NCBI GenBank assembly: GCA_963799455.1
Contig: CAWCXF010000007.1
Coordinates: 930,001 to 994,000 of the forward strand
DNA: 64,000 nt
From: CAWCXF01 sp963799455
GTDB taxonomy: Bacteria > Pseudomonadota > Alphaproteobacteria > Rhodobacterales > Rhodobacteraceae
Direction: 5' to 3'
Part shown: positions 55,113 to 64,000 of the stretch, one piece after another
How the letters are laid out: each line of letters starts with the position of its first letter
Position numbering within the stretch: the first letter of the stretch is position 1
Notes under the pieces: model-generated
What the model was told of the DNA's origin: nothing
The model's input: only the letters and a program-made list of their open reading frames with translations
Databases searched by the model: none
Position numbers and translations under genes: made by a program

Positions 55113-57788
55113 ATGACCATGATGCCCCACAGCCCGCCGCAGGCCGACCCCGATCCCGAGGAGACCCGCGAATGGGTCGAGGCGCTCGCGGCCGTGGCCG
55201 AGGTGGAGGGCGGCGAGCGGGCCGCGTTCCTGCTGCGCCGGCTCGACGAGGCGGCCCGCGACGCCGGCGTCTTCGCCGGCGGCCAGCCCTACTCGGCCTA
55301 TCGCAACACCATCCCGGTGGCGCAGCAGGGCCCCTATCCGGGGGATCTGGCGATCGAGGAGCGGCTGACCTCGATCATGCGCTGGAACGCGCTCGCCATG
55401 GTGGTGCGGGCCAACAAGGCCTATGGCGAGCTCGGCGGCCACGTGGCGAGCTACGCCTCGGCCGCCGAGATCTTCGAGGTCGGGTTCAACCACTTCTTCC
55501 GCGCGCGGACCGACGAGTTCTGCGGCGATCTCGTCTACTTCCAGCCCCATTCGGCGCCCGGCGTCTACGCGCGCGCCTATCTGGAGGGGCGGCTCACCGA
55601 GGAGAACCTCGCCCACTACCGCCGCGAGACGGGCGGCGTGGGCCTGTGCTCCTACCCGCATCCGTGGCTGATGCCGGGGTTCTGGCAGTTCCCCACGGGC
55701 TCGATGGGGATCGGCCCGCTGAGCGCGGTCTATCAGGCGCGCTTCATGCGCTACCTCGAAGGGCGGGGCCTGGCCGAGACCGCGGGGCGCCATGTCTGGG
55801 GCGTGTTCGGCGACGGCGAGATGGACGAGCCCGAGTCGGTCGCGGGCCTGACGCTGGCCGCGCGCGAGGGGCTCGACAACCTCACCTTCGTCGTCAACTG
55901 CAACCTCCAGCGGCTCGACGGGCCGGTGCGCGGCAACGGCCAGATCATCCAGGAGCTGGAGAGCCTGTTCATCGGCGCGGGCTGGAACGTCGTCAAGGTG
56001 CTGTGGGGCTCGGAGTGGGACGGGCTCTTCGCGCGCGACCGCGACCACGTGCTGCTGCGCCGCTTCGCCGAGACGGTGGACGGGCAGTATCAGACGCTGG
56101 GCTCCAAGGCCGGCGACTACAACCGCGCCAAGTTCTTCGACGCCGACCCCGCGAGCCGCGCGCTCGTCGCCCACCTGACCGACGACGAGATCCACCGCCT
56201 CAAGCGCGGCGGCCACGATTTCCGCAAGCTCCACGCCGCCTTCGCCGCCGCCAAGGCCCACAAGGGCCGCCCGACGGTGATCCTCGCCAAGACCAAGAAG
56301 GGCTACGGCATGGGCGGCGCGGGCGAGAGCCGGATGACCGCGCACCAGGCCAAGAAGCTCGACATGGCGGCGCTCGTGGCCTTCCGCGACCGCTTCGAGC
56401 TGCCCCTGTCGGAGCCCGACCTCGAAGGGCTGACGTTCTACCGCCCGCCCGAGTCGAGCCCCGAGATGGCCTATCTGCGCGAGCGCCGAGCGGCCCTGGG
56501 CGGCGGCCTGCCGCGCCGGGCCGCAGGGGCGCCCGCGGCCGAGCGCCCCGAGATCCCTGCGCGCGACGCCTACGCCGCCTTCGCGCTCGACGCGGGCGGC
56601 AAGGCGATGTCCACCACCATGGCGGCGGTGCGGATGATGAGCGGGCTCATCAAGGACAAGGCGCTCGGCCCCCGCGTGGTGCCGATCGTCGCCGACGAGG
56701 CGCGCACCTTCGGCATGGACAACCTCTTCCGCCAGGTCGGCATCTACGCGCCCGAGGGCCAGCTCTACGAGCCCGAGGACGCGGGGAGCATGCTCTACTA
56801 CAAGGAGGCCAAGGACGGCCAGCTCCTGGAGGAGGGCATCACCGAGGCCGGCGCGATCTCCTCCTGGGCCGCCGCGGCGACCGCCTACAGCGTCCACGGC
56901 ACGGCCCTGCTGCCGTTCTACGTCTACTACTCGATGTTCGGCTTCCAGCGGGTCGGCGACCTGATATGGGCCGCCGCCGACCAGCGCGCCCGCGGCTTCC
57001 TGCTGGGCGCCACGGCCGGGCGCACCACGCTCTCGGGCGAGGGGCTCCAGCACCAGGACGGCACCAGCCAGCTCATCGCGGCCACCGTCCCCAGCTGCCG
57101 CGCCTACGACCCGGCCTATGCCTGCGAGCTGGCCGTCATCCTCGACCACGGGATGCGACGGATGATCGAGGAGGGCCGCGACGAGTTCTACTACCTCACG
57201 GTCACGAACGAGAGCTACGCCCAGCCCTCCCTGCCCGAGGGCGCCGAGGACGGCATCGTCAAAGGCCTCTACCGCCTCGGGCTGCGCGGCGAGGGCGAGG
57301 CGCGGGTGCGGCTGATCGGCTCGGGCGCGATCCTGCCGCAGGTGGTCGCGGCCGCCGACATCCTCGCCGAGCGCTTCGCCATCGCGTCCGAGATCTTCAG
57401 CGCGACGAGCTGGTCCGAGCTCGCCCGCGACGCGGCCGCGGTCGAGCGGCGCATCCGGCTGGGCGGCGAGGGCGACGAGAGGAGCCATGTCGAGCGGCTG
57501 CTGCCCGGCGCCATGCCGGTGGTGGCGGCGACCGACTACGTGCGGGCGCTGCCGCAGATGGTGGCGCCTTACGTGCGGGGCCGCTTCGTCGCGCTGGGCA
57601 CCGACGGGTTCGGGCGCAGCGACACGCGCAAGGCGCTGCGCGCGTTCTTCGAGGTGGACGCCGAGAGCGTGGCGCTGGCCGCGGTCGAGGCGATGGTGCG
57701 CGAGGGCCATGCCGCGCCCGAGGCGCTGGCCGAGGCGCGCGAGGCGTTCGGGGCCGATCCCGCCTCGTGCGCCCCCTGGACGCTGTGA
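55113..57788 (+). CDS. aceE: Pyruvate dehydrogenase E1, homodimeric (intact copy 2)
   Basis: The 891-residue ThDP enzyme is complete. It has YPHPWLMPGFWQFPTGSMGIGP, the ThDP motif GDGEMDEPES...NLTFVVNCN (about 230-265), the transketolase-like middle (PIVADEARTFGMDNLFRQ) and the C-terminal TDGFGRSDTRKALRAFFEVD. ATG 55113 is used; MM at residue 3-4 gives other options. A weak GAAGG precedes it. It is clearly a paralogue of the broken gene at 5.3-7.9 kb, but differs widely in sequence, so it is not a recent duplicate. It forms an operon with aceF copy 2. Confidence 0.95.
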   Translation: MTMMPHSPPQADPDPEETREWVEALAAVAEVEGGERAAFLLRRLDEAARDAGVFAGGQPYSAYRNTIPVAQQGPYPGDLAIEERLTSIMRWNALAMVVRANKAYGELGGHVASYASAAEIFEVGFNHFFRARTDEFCGDLVYFQPHSAPGVYARAYLEGRLTEENLAHYRRETGGVGLCSYPHPWLMPGFWQFPTGSMGIGPLSAVYQARFMRYLEGRGLAETAGRHVWGVFGDGEMDEPESVAGLTLAAREGLDNLTFVVNCNLQRLDGPVRGNGQIIQELESLFIGAGWNVVKVLWGSEWDGLFARDRDHVLLRRFAETVDGQYQTLGSKAGDYNRAKFFDADPASRALVAHLTDDEIHRLKRGGHDFRKLHAAFAAAKAHKGRPTVILAKTKKGYGMGGAGESRMTAHQAKKLDMAALVAFRDRFELPLSEPDLEGLTFYRPPESSPEMAYLRERRAALGGGLPRRAAGAPAAERPEIPARDAYAAFALDAGGKAMSTTMAAVRMMSGLIKDKALGPRVVPIVADEARTFGMDNLFRQVGIYAPEGQLYEPEDAGSMLYYKEAKDGQLLEEGITEAGAISSWAAAATAYSVHGTALLPFYVYYSMFGFQRVGDLIWAAADQRARGFLLGATAGRTTLSGEGLQHQDGTSQLIAATVPSCRAYDPAYACELAVILDHGMRRMIEEGRDEFYYLTVTNESYAQPSLPEGAEDGIVKGLYRLGLRGEGEARVRLIGSGAILPQVVAAADILAERFAIASEIFSATSWSELARDAAAVERRIRLGGEGDERSHVERLLPGAMPVVAATDYVRALPQMVAPYVRGRFVALGTDGFGRSDTRKALRAFFEVDAESVALAAVEAMVREGHAAPEALAEAREAFGADPASCAPWTL

Positions 57789-57799
57789 GGGGGGCCGCG

Positions 57800-59182
57800 A
57801 TGGGCCGGACGGCGGAGCTGCGCGTGCCCGACATCGGCGACGTCCGCGACGTGCCGGTGGTCGAGATCCTCGTGGCCGAGGGCGACCGGGTCGCGGTGGA
57901 CGACACCGTGGTCGTGGTCGAGTCCGACAAGGCGACGCTCGACGTGCCCTCGACGGTCGCGGGCCGGGTCTCGGCGCTGAAGGTGGCCCAGGGCGACCCG
58001 GTGAGCGCGGGCACCCTGCTCCTGACGATCGAGGTCGAGGAGGACGCGGCGCCCAAAGAGCCGGCCGAGCCGGGGCCGCAGGCCGAGCCCGCCGAGCCCG
58101 AGCTGGGGGACGCGACGGCGGCCCCCTCGCCGCAGCCGGTCGGAGCGGATCCCGCGCCGCCCGCCGCTGCACTACCCGCCGCAGCGCCGCCCGCCCGGTC
58201 TAGCGGCGCTCCCGTTGCCGAGGCTGCGGCGATGCCCGCCACCCCGAGCGCCCCCGCCGACGCCGCCGGGCGAGCCCCCGCCCCCGCGCGGCCGGTCCAC
58301 GCCTCGCCCTCGGTGCGCAAGACGGCGCGCGAGCTGGGGGTGGATCCGGCCGCGCTGACCGGCACCGGGCCGAAGGGCCGGCTGACCAAGGCGGACGTGC
58401 AGGCCCACGTCAAGCGACGGCTGACGGCCCCCGCCCCGGTCGCCCCCGGCATCGGCGCGGGCCTGCCGCCCTGGCCGCAAGTCGATCACGCGCGCTTCGG
58501 CCCCGTCGAGCGCCGGCCCCTGTCGCGCCTCAATCGGATCTCCGGCCCCGCGCTCGCGCGCAACTGGGTGACGATCCCCCACGTCACCAGCTTCGACGAG
58601 GCCGACGTGACCGAGCTGGAGGCCTTCCGCGAGGCGGCCAACGCCGAAGGCGGCGCGCCGCGGCTCAGCCTCCTGCCCTTCGTCGTCAAGGCGGCCGCCG
58701 CCGCTCTGAAGGCCCACCCGCGCTTCAACGCCTCGCTCGACGGCGACGCGCTGGTGCTCAAGCGCTACTGCAACATCGGGGTCGCGGTGGATGCGCCCGA
58801 GGGCCTCGTCGTGCCGGTCGTCAAGGAGCCAGGGGCCAAGGGCCTGCGCGAGATCGCGGCCGAGCTGGCCGAGCTGGCCGCGAGCGCCCGGGCGGGGCGG
58901 CTGAGGCCGCAGGAGATGGCCGGCGCGAGCTTCACCATCTCCTCGCTGGGCGGCGTCGGCGGCACGGCCTTCACGCCGATCGTCAACGCCCCCGAGGTGG
59001 CGATCCTCGGGCTGGCGCGCGCCGCGATGGCGCCGGTCTGGGACGGCCGGGCCTTCCAGCCCCGGCTGATGCAGCCCTTGTGCCTCTCCTGGGACCACCG
59101 GGCGGTGGACGGCGTGGCCGCGGCGCGCTTCCTCGTCGGCCTGCGCGACATCCTCGCCGACTTCCGCCGCATCAGCCTCTGA
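57800..59182 (+). CDS. aceF: Pyruvate dehydrogenase E2, acetyltransferase (copy 2)
   Basis: The 460-residue E2 has one lipoyl domain (lysine in VESDKATLDVPST near residue 44), a long Ala/Pro-rich linker (about 80-165), a subunit-binding domain (ASPSVRKTARELGVDPAALTGTGPKGRLTKADV) and the catalytic domain with WDHRAVDG. It begins 11 bp after aceE. No lpd gene follows, so this complex would borrow E3 from the operon at 2.1 kb. The stop is followed by IS debris. Confidence 0.95.
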   Translation: MGRTAELRVPDIGDVRDVPVVEILVAEGDRVAVDDTVVVVESDKATLDVPSTVAGRVSALKVAQGDPVSAGTLLLTIEVEEDAAPKEPAEPGPQAEPAEPELGDATAAPSPQPVGADPAPPAAALPAAAPPARSSGAPVAEAAAMPATPSAPADAAGRAPAPARPVHASPSVRKTARELGVDPAALTGTGPKGRLTKADVQAHVKRRLTAPAPVAPGIGAGLPPWPQVDHARFGPVERRPLSRLNRISGPALARNWVTIPHVTSFDEADVTELEAFREAANAEGGAPRLSLLPFVVKAAAAALKAHPRFNASLDGDALVLKRYCNIGVAVDAPEGLVVPVVKEPGAKGLREIAAELAELAASARAGRLRPQEMAGASFTISSLGGVGGTAFTPIVNAPEVAILGLARAAMAPVWDGRAFQPRLMQPLCLSWDHRAVDGVAAARFLVGLRDILADFRRISL

Positions 59183-59823
59183 CGGCGCGGGCGGCGGACG
59201 GCCGTCGTGCCGCCCGCGCCCTCCTGGGCGGTCCGCCGGCCGGCCCCGTCCCGGAGCGGCGACGGGAGCCTCGCTCGCCGGCCCCGCGGGGCGCGAGGAG
59301 GGCCGCGCCACCCGGCCCCTCCGCCCTTCCGGCCCCGCCGTCCGAGACGGCCCGGACAGGGCCTCGGGCCCCGACGCTCCATCGCGGCCGCTCGCGCGGC
59401 GCGGTGTCGATCACGCGCGACGACCCGTCGGGCCGCGCCCTCAAGCATCCGCAGACCCGGCCTCTCGCGCGCCTGCCGCCTGCCGCCTGCCGCCTGCCGG
59501 GCGCCCGTGGCGCCGGTCGATCTCGGGGACGCGCCCCGCCGGGGCCGCGTCCGAGGGCGCGGGCGCGTCGCGGTCCACCCGCAAGTCCTCCGCGAGCCCG
59601 ATGCGCGCGCGGCGCCCGATGCCACCGTCCGCTCGCCCAACTCGATCCGAGGGCGCCCGATGCCGGCGGCGCACCATCCGCTGTCCGGCGGCAGGCGCTC
59701 CGTGGTGCGGACGGCAGGGGTCGCCGTAGGGCGCGCCGTCGCGCGACAGCAGGCGGGCCGGGCCTTGCAGCCCGAAGGTTGCGAGGGGTTCGCCATGGGG
59801 GTCCGGCCTGTCGGTCGTGCGGC
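59183..59823. other. Gap after aceF copy 2 without a recognised gene
   Basis: About 640 bp of GC-rich sequence. Frames are open on both strands from base composition only. Near 59460-59500 there is a short direct repeat (CTGCCGCCTGCCGCCTGC). I see no gene, terminator or RNA that can be supported. Confidence 0.45.
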
Positions 59824-59991
59824 ATGAGCGCGCCCGAGCGCCCCCGAGCGCCCCCGAGCGCCCGCGCGACGGACTGGCGCGCCCAGGACGCCGCGCTGGC
59901 GAGGCGGGGATCGCTGCTGGTCCGGCTCGATCCGGAGGCCGACTGGCCGGCGTTCGCCGGCGCGGCGGTGCGGGCCTGCTTGGACGCGTGA
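59824..59991 (+). pseudogene. N-terminal remnant of an IS5-family transposase
   Basis: The frame codes for RATDWRAQDAALARRGSLLV followed by RLDPEADWPAF, which lines up with NWSAYNASLRERGSLTVWFD of the intact IS5 transposase at 47.2-48.1 kb. It ends at TGA 59991 after 55 codons. The divergence shows an older, separate insertion. Confidence 0.6.
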
Positions 59992-61328
59992 CGGGCGCCG
60001 TTCGGTCTGGCGCTCCGGCAGGCGACGGGCAGGGCGGCGATGCCGAGCCGCTCCACAGCGCTCGGCACGCCGATCGCGCAGCGCGCGGGGTAGGGGGCCC
60101 GTCCAGTAAAGGGGGCGCCCGTCCTCACGCCGGATCGTGCAGACCCGGTGGCGGTGGTTGCGCCCGGATGGGGCTGGGCGAGGCGTCCTCGACGAGATCG
60201 GATCGAGAGGAGAAGGGAGGCAACGACCCCCTACGCCGGCCTGGACATCGGCCTCGATCGCGCCGCCGTCCGCGCCGCCGTCCGCGGGGCCGACGACGAG
60301 GGCCGCCGATCGCCTGGCTGCGCGATCGGGCGTCGAGCCGTGAGCGCGTCGGCCTCGAGGGCCGATCCCGCCCTGGTTTCGGTGGGCGCGGTCGTGCCGC
60401 CATGCGCTCCGCGGCGGCCGGCGAGCGGCGGCCCGGCGCCGAGTGCAGGCGCCGGGCGTCGGAGAAGCCCCCGACCCGGCCGGACAGGTCGCGCCGCGCC
60501 GCGGCCCTCGTGGCGTGGAGGCGGTGGTGGGCGCGCTCGACCTTGGGAGGAGACGCTCTGCCTGGGGGCGTCGTCGAGGCCGCCCCCCTTCCGGCTCGGG
60601 GACGGCGTGGCCTCGGCCGCGGCCAGGCCCCCCGGCACGGCCCGCAGGCGTATCGGGGGGCCCTGCCGGCGTGGCGGGCCAGGCCGGGGGCGGGTCTCTG
60701 GCGCAGCCCACGCCATCTCGAGGGCCTGCGACGCGCGACCTCGGCGTGCAGCGTGTCGCGCATCGCCCAGCCCACGACCTCGCGGGTGTGCGGGGCGCGA
60801 GGACGGCCGCGAGGGGGAGCCGGCCCTCACAGGTCGCGCATGTCGCTCGGATCCGCCAGCCGGGCCCGCTCGGGCCGAGCCGCCTCGAAGCCCCGGCCGA
60901 GCCGGCCCGGGGCGCGCGCGATCGGGCGGCCGTGGCGGCTGTCGGGGGCACCCGCAGCAGGCAGGGCGGCCCGGCCGCGCTGGGCCCCGCTGGGCGCCGC
61001 CGCGGCGCCACCGCCCCCGGCTCGCCGCAGCGCCGGACCCACCGCCGTCCGCGCCGTCTCGTGCAGCCCGCGCTCGTCCGCCGCCGCGAGGATCGCCAGC
61101 CCGGGCGTCGCGGACCCGCCGCCGGCGCCCCGCGCCCGCGTCTCGCTCCTCCAGGGGCCGCAGACCCACACAGTCTCGGCGGCGTGGGCTGGATCACCTA
61201 CGATGTGAGGGAGCTGCGGCACCAGGAGATGCAGATCGCGGAGCGGGCTCAGAGAGCTACGAGCACCTCGTCGCCGCATGGCACGCGGCATGGAACGCGC
61301 ACCCGCCGACGAAAGGCGGGCGGCCGCA
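59992..61328. other. Degenerate accessory DNA, possible IS110 remnant
   Basis: About 1.3 kb with no intact gene. At 60226-60305 the plus strand reads TPYAGLDIGLDRAAVRAAVR, similar to the RuvC-like start of IS110 transposases, and RERVGLEGRS follows in another frame at about 60320, again like IS110. Beyond that there is no reliable match. The frames are open only because of GC bias. Confidence 0.35.
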
Positions 61329-62377
61329 TCAGACCGGTAGGGACCGAACGGGCCGCCCGGCGACGCCTCCAGCCGACGCGCCACGCTTCGCCACGAGATG
61401 GACCGCACGACGAGAGAACAGCCAGTTCCCGCAGGAAAGCCTTGTCGATCTCATCCGTGGCGGCGTGCGATCCGGCGCACGGCCTCGGGGGAGGCGGGGG
61501 AGGCGGGAGACGGCACGACCCGGTCCCGGCGGCGCCGCGAGCTCTGCGCGACGGCGGGGCGTCGCTCTCCCCAGCGGCTGGCCTCGAAGGCCGCCAGCGC
61601 CGCGCGTCCCGCCGCGGCGTCCTGGGCGCGGCGTCCTGGGCGCGGCGTCCTGGGCGCGGCGGATGGCGCGCGGCTCGGGCACCACGGCGCGGCGGTCCTT
61701 CCAGGCCGCGGGCTCGACCGAGCGGCCGATCGGGGGGACGATGCAGAGCCCGCCCCCGGCCCCGACCGAGGGCCCGGACGGCCGTCTCGGGGCGCCCGCG
61801 GCCTCGACCGCCTCGGGGCCCTTCAGGCCGCCGACGACCGCGACGAGCGCGTCGGCGACGCCGCAGGCCTCGATCTCGTCCACGACCCGGAGCCAGAACG
61901 CCGCGCCCCCGGCCTGCAGGGCCCGGAGGCCGAGGCCATCGCGCCACGCGCGTGCCGCTCCTGTCGCGCGCGCACCGCTCCTGCCGCGCGCGTGCCGCTC
62001 CTGCCGCGCGCGTGCGTCGAGATGATCTCGTCGTCCCCCGGGCCCGGCTTCGCCGGACCGGGGACAGGCTGCGTCGGGGAAGCGGCGCCGGTGCCCGGCG
62101 ATCGGCGGGGGCCGGCCCGGTCGCGCGGGATCGCCGGCCGCGCCTTTGAGGTCCCCGTCAGCACCGTCTCCGCAGAGCTCCCGTCGCGTCGGTTGGCAGG
62201 CTTCGCCGGGGCGAGGCCCTCGGCCCGCTCACCGTCCGGGCGCGCGTCCAGCTCGGCGTCCAGGACGCGCTCCGAAAGCGCCTTCTTCAGCGCGTCCAGC
62301 AGCCCGCCGCGGGCGGACACCCCGTCCGGACCACGCCCCGCCAGGGGCTGGTCCAGCACGTCCTCCTCGGTGGCCAC
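61329..62377 (-). pseudogene. IS256-family transposase, frameshifted
   Basis: The N-terminal part from ATG 62377 reads DQPLAGRGPDGVSARGGLLD, then AETVLTGTSKARPAIPRDRAG and GDDEIISTHARGRS, all standard for IS256 transposases. Homology then moves to another frame at about 61880: EIEACGVADALVAVVGGLKGPEA, GLCIVPPIGRSVEPAAWKDR, AVVPEPRAI. Between them (61951-62010) three 20-bp tandem repeats replace part of the gene. The catalytic C-terminus is lost. It is decayed. Confidence 0.72.
61951..62016. repeat. Three tandem 20-bp repeats inside the IS256 pseudogene
   Basis: Units start at 61951, 61971 and 61991 with the pattern CGTGCCGCTCCTGCCGCGCG and one to three changes, plus a partial fourth. Confidence 0.88.
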
Positions 62378-62559
62378 GCGACGATCCTCCGCGGTCCATC
62401 GTCATGGCCTCGCGCACAGGATCCCTGACAGCCCCGGGCAGTCGTCATGCGCAAGGTCGACGATGGGAGTCCCTCGCCGCCCCCTTCGCCGATCAGGCGA
62501 TCGATCTCGCCATGTGAGACCCTCACCTCACCCCGCCGGAGATCGCCTTGTCTCGGCTT

Positions 62560-62742
62560 CCACCACCTCCGAGACAGCACCGACAGCCCCCTCTCGGGGC
62601 TGAATCCCTTCTCAGCGAAGAGGCGCGCCGCGGCCTCTGCGACGGCCGGCACTGGCCCGTGCCCGACGATCCGACCGTTCCGGTCGATGACGCGGATCGC
62701 AATCGCGTCCAACGACACGTCCAGCCTTGCAAAGCGTTCCAT
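62560..62742 (-). pseudogene. N-terminal fragment of an IS110-family transposase
   Basis: ATG 62742 begins MERFARLDVSLDAIAIRVID, then RNGRIVGHGPVPAVAEAAAR. This is the RuvC-like DEDD start of IS110 transposases (xxGLDVSL...V.D..G.IV). Homology stops after about 60 codons. Confidence 0.6.
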
Positions 62743-63016
62743 GACCGCTCTCCCCTCGCCCTGCGGTGGGAGGCCGACCATGCCGAGCCTCGCTCTGCCC
62801 CGGAGAGCGGCCGCCGCGATCACACCATGTCGTGTGTCGGGCCTCGTGATGCGGCCGTCGCCGCCGCGGGCCCCTACGGAGATGCGCGGGTCGCGCCCCA
62901 TCGGGTTTACGCGCTCTGAGGCGCGCGGCGCGGTCCAGGTTCTTGCGACCCCGTCTCGTCGACCGACGTCCCTTGCCCTCCTTCGACCTGCCCGCATCGC
63001 CGGCGCACCCGCCGTC
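62743..63016. other. Short gap between IS remnants
   Basis: About 270 bp without any gene that can be supported; it is bounded by the IS110 fragment and by the terminal repeat of an IS256 element. Confidence 0.4.
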
Positions 63017-63600
63017 CGGGTCGTGTCCGTCAATGAGGTGTAATTTCGGGTGTGGTCCCGGGCCATCGGGTCAGGCGGCTTCGGGTGTGATCTGGAGTGT
63101 GGAGCCCTCCTCGAGCTGGGGTGTGTCGAGCTCAGCCATGCCCTCGATCTGCATGTATCGATGCTTGAGTTGCCAGTCGTCGTTCTGCTCGAGCAGCACC
63201 GCTCCGACGAGGCGGGTGATGCTGTCCTCGTTGGGGAAGATGGCCTGTCACGTCGGCGCGCCGCTTGATCTCCTCGTGCAGCCGCTCGAGGGGGTTGGTG
63301 GAGTGCAGCTTGGCGCGGTGGCGCATGGGGAAGGCCATGTAGGCCAAGACATCGGCCTCGGCGTCGTCCATCAGCGCGCCGAGCTTCGGCCATCGGGCGC
63401 GGAGCTGATCGGCGACGTGGCGCCAGGCTCGGGTCGCGGAGGCGTGGTCGGGCTGAACGAAGGCTTGCCGGATGGCGGCCGCGACGACGGTGGCCTGGCT
63501 GCGCGGGACGTGCGCGAGCGCATTCCTCATGAAGTGCACGCGGGGGCCGTTGAAGAAGGCCGCGGCGTTGTCGGGTATTCGTTGCGATGCGCCCGAAGGG
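63017..63600 (-). pseudogene. C-terminal half of an IS256-family transposase, with its outer end
   Basis: The minus frame reads RVHFMRNALAHVPRSQATVV, WRHVADQLRARWPKLGALMDD, EADVLAYMAFPMRHRAKLHS, TNPLERLHEEIKRRADVTG. One extra base near 63250 then shifts it to IFPNEDSITRLVGAVLLEQN, YMQIEGMAELDTPQLEEGST and a stop at 63071. The sequence GGTCGTGTCCGTCAATGAGG at 63018 is a typical IS256 terminal repeat. The N-terminal half is missing, cut off at about 63600 where the next element begins. Confidence 0.78.
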
Positions 63601-63643
63601 GGTCTCGGCTCCGCCACTCGCCCGATGGCGCCCGGTCGAGCGC

Positions 63644-64000
63644 TCAGGCGCGGATTGGCCCGCTCTGGAGGCCGAGGAGGGCACAGATCAGGGCGAGGAG
63701 GGCTGCGGCGAGCCGCTTGAGGTTGATCGCGGCGGCGGTGAGGAAGGCTTGGATGCGCATGTTGCCCAGCCCGCGGCGCACGGCACGGGCGAGACCGTGC
63801 CAGGTCTTCGCCTCGCCGTGGAAGCCCTCGGACCGCCAGCGATGGCGCCGGTAGAGCCGGTCGTCCTCCGCCCCCCACCGCAGCCGTCGGCGACGGGCCC
63901 GCAGCAGGGCCGGGTAGTCGTGAACGATGACGACGGCCTTGGTCACGCGCGATGGCGACAAGCAAAGGGCGGCGAGATCGCAGCCTTTGCAGTCCCGTGC
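63644..64000 (-). CDS. IS1182-like (IS5 superfamily) transposase, 5' end beyond the window
   Basis: A minus-strand frame runs in from the right edge and stops at 63644. It encodes a cysteine cluster (RDCKGCDLAALC) and the DDE end LYRRHRWRSEGFHGEAKTWH, GLARAVRRGLGNMRIQAFLT, AAAINLKRLAAAL, typical for IS1182-type transposases. About 118 codons are visible; the rest is outside. There is no disruption in the visible part. Confidence 0.8.
   Translation of the reverse strand, partial: ARDCKGCDLAALCLSPSRVTKAVVIVHDYPALLRARRRRLRWGAEDDRLYRRHRWRSEGFHGEAKTWHGLARAVRRGLGNMRIQAFLTAAAINLKRLAAALLALICALLGLQSGPIRA

Noticed and set aside
55071..58172. 1033-codon minus-strand frame opposite aceE/aceF copy 2
   Set aside because: It mirrors the codon pattern of the real genes on the plus strand and consists of Arg/Ala/Pro-rich sequence without domains.
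60231..61169. 312-codon minus-strand frame in the IS graveyard
   Set aside because: No motif, no ribosome site and Arg/Pro/Gly/Ala-only composition; open because stop codons are rare at this GC content.

Overview
The window is very GC-rich DNA from an alphaproteobacterium, most likely of the Rhodobacteraceae/Rhodobacterales type. The basis is gene content and style: a lanthanide-type XoxF methanol dehydrogenase set with glutathione-linked formaldehyde oxidation, AceE/AceF/lipoyl-Lpd pyruvate dehydrogenase operons, a membrane urate oxidase PuuD, HWE-type histidine kinases, and many 4-bp start/stop overlaps with GTG starts. No rRNA or tRNA gene was seen.

Layout. 1-2.1 kb: end of an unknown gene, a uracil/xanthine permease, and a SugE/Gdx guanidinium exporter behind what looks like a guanidine-II riboswitch. 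2.1-8 kb: a pyruvate dehydrogenase operon on the minus strand whose E1 gene carries two frame breaks. 8.2-12.9 kb: urate to ureidoglycolate catabolism (PuuD, HIU hydrolase, a PuuE-OHCU decarboxylase fusion, AllA, a LysR regulator). 13-28.3 kb: a methanol/formaldehyde block: XoxF, XoxG, XoxJ, PQQ-associated periplasmic proteins, a pentapeptide-repeat protein, a zinc metallohydrolase, a SoxYZ-like carrier, S-(hydroxymethyl)glutathione dehydrogenase and S-formylglutathione hydrolase, plus several secreted proteins of unknown function. 28.5-32.7 kb: a large CheB-CheR-PAS-HWE kinase and a stand-alone Lrp-type effector domain.

32.8-44 kb: a galactoside operon that reads as a De Ley-Doudoroff route: ABC sugar uptake, GH42 beta-galactosidase, aldose epimerase, SDR dehydrogenase, lactonase, KDGal kinase and KDPGal aldolase. 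The galactonate dehydratase is not in the window. 44.4-46.8 kb: a class III aminotransferase and an arabinose-5-phosphate isomerase.

47.1-64 kb is accessory DNA. It holds an intact IS5-type element, a decayed ISL3 element with its own inverted repeats that contains a CRISPR-like repeat array, a truncated acetate kinase, a P3A proton-pumping ATPase, and a second, intact aceE-aceF pair. It ends in a graveyard of IS5, IS110, IS256 and IS1182-like remnants. The second pyruvate dehydrogenase could compensate for the broken first one if those frame breaks are real. Short in-frame tandem repeats and bimodular GC-rich palindromes recur through the whole window.
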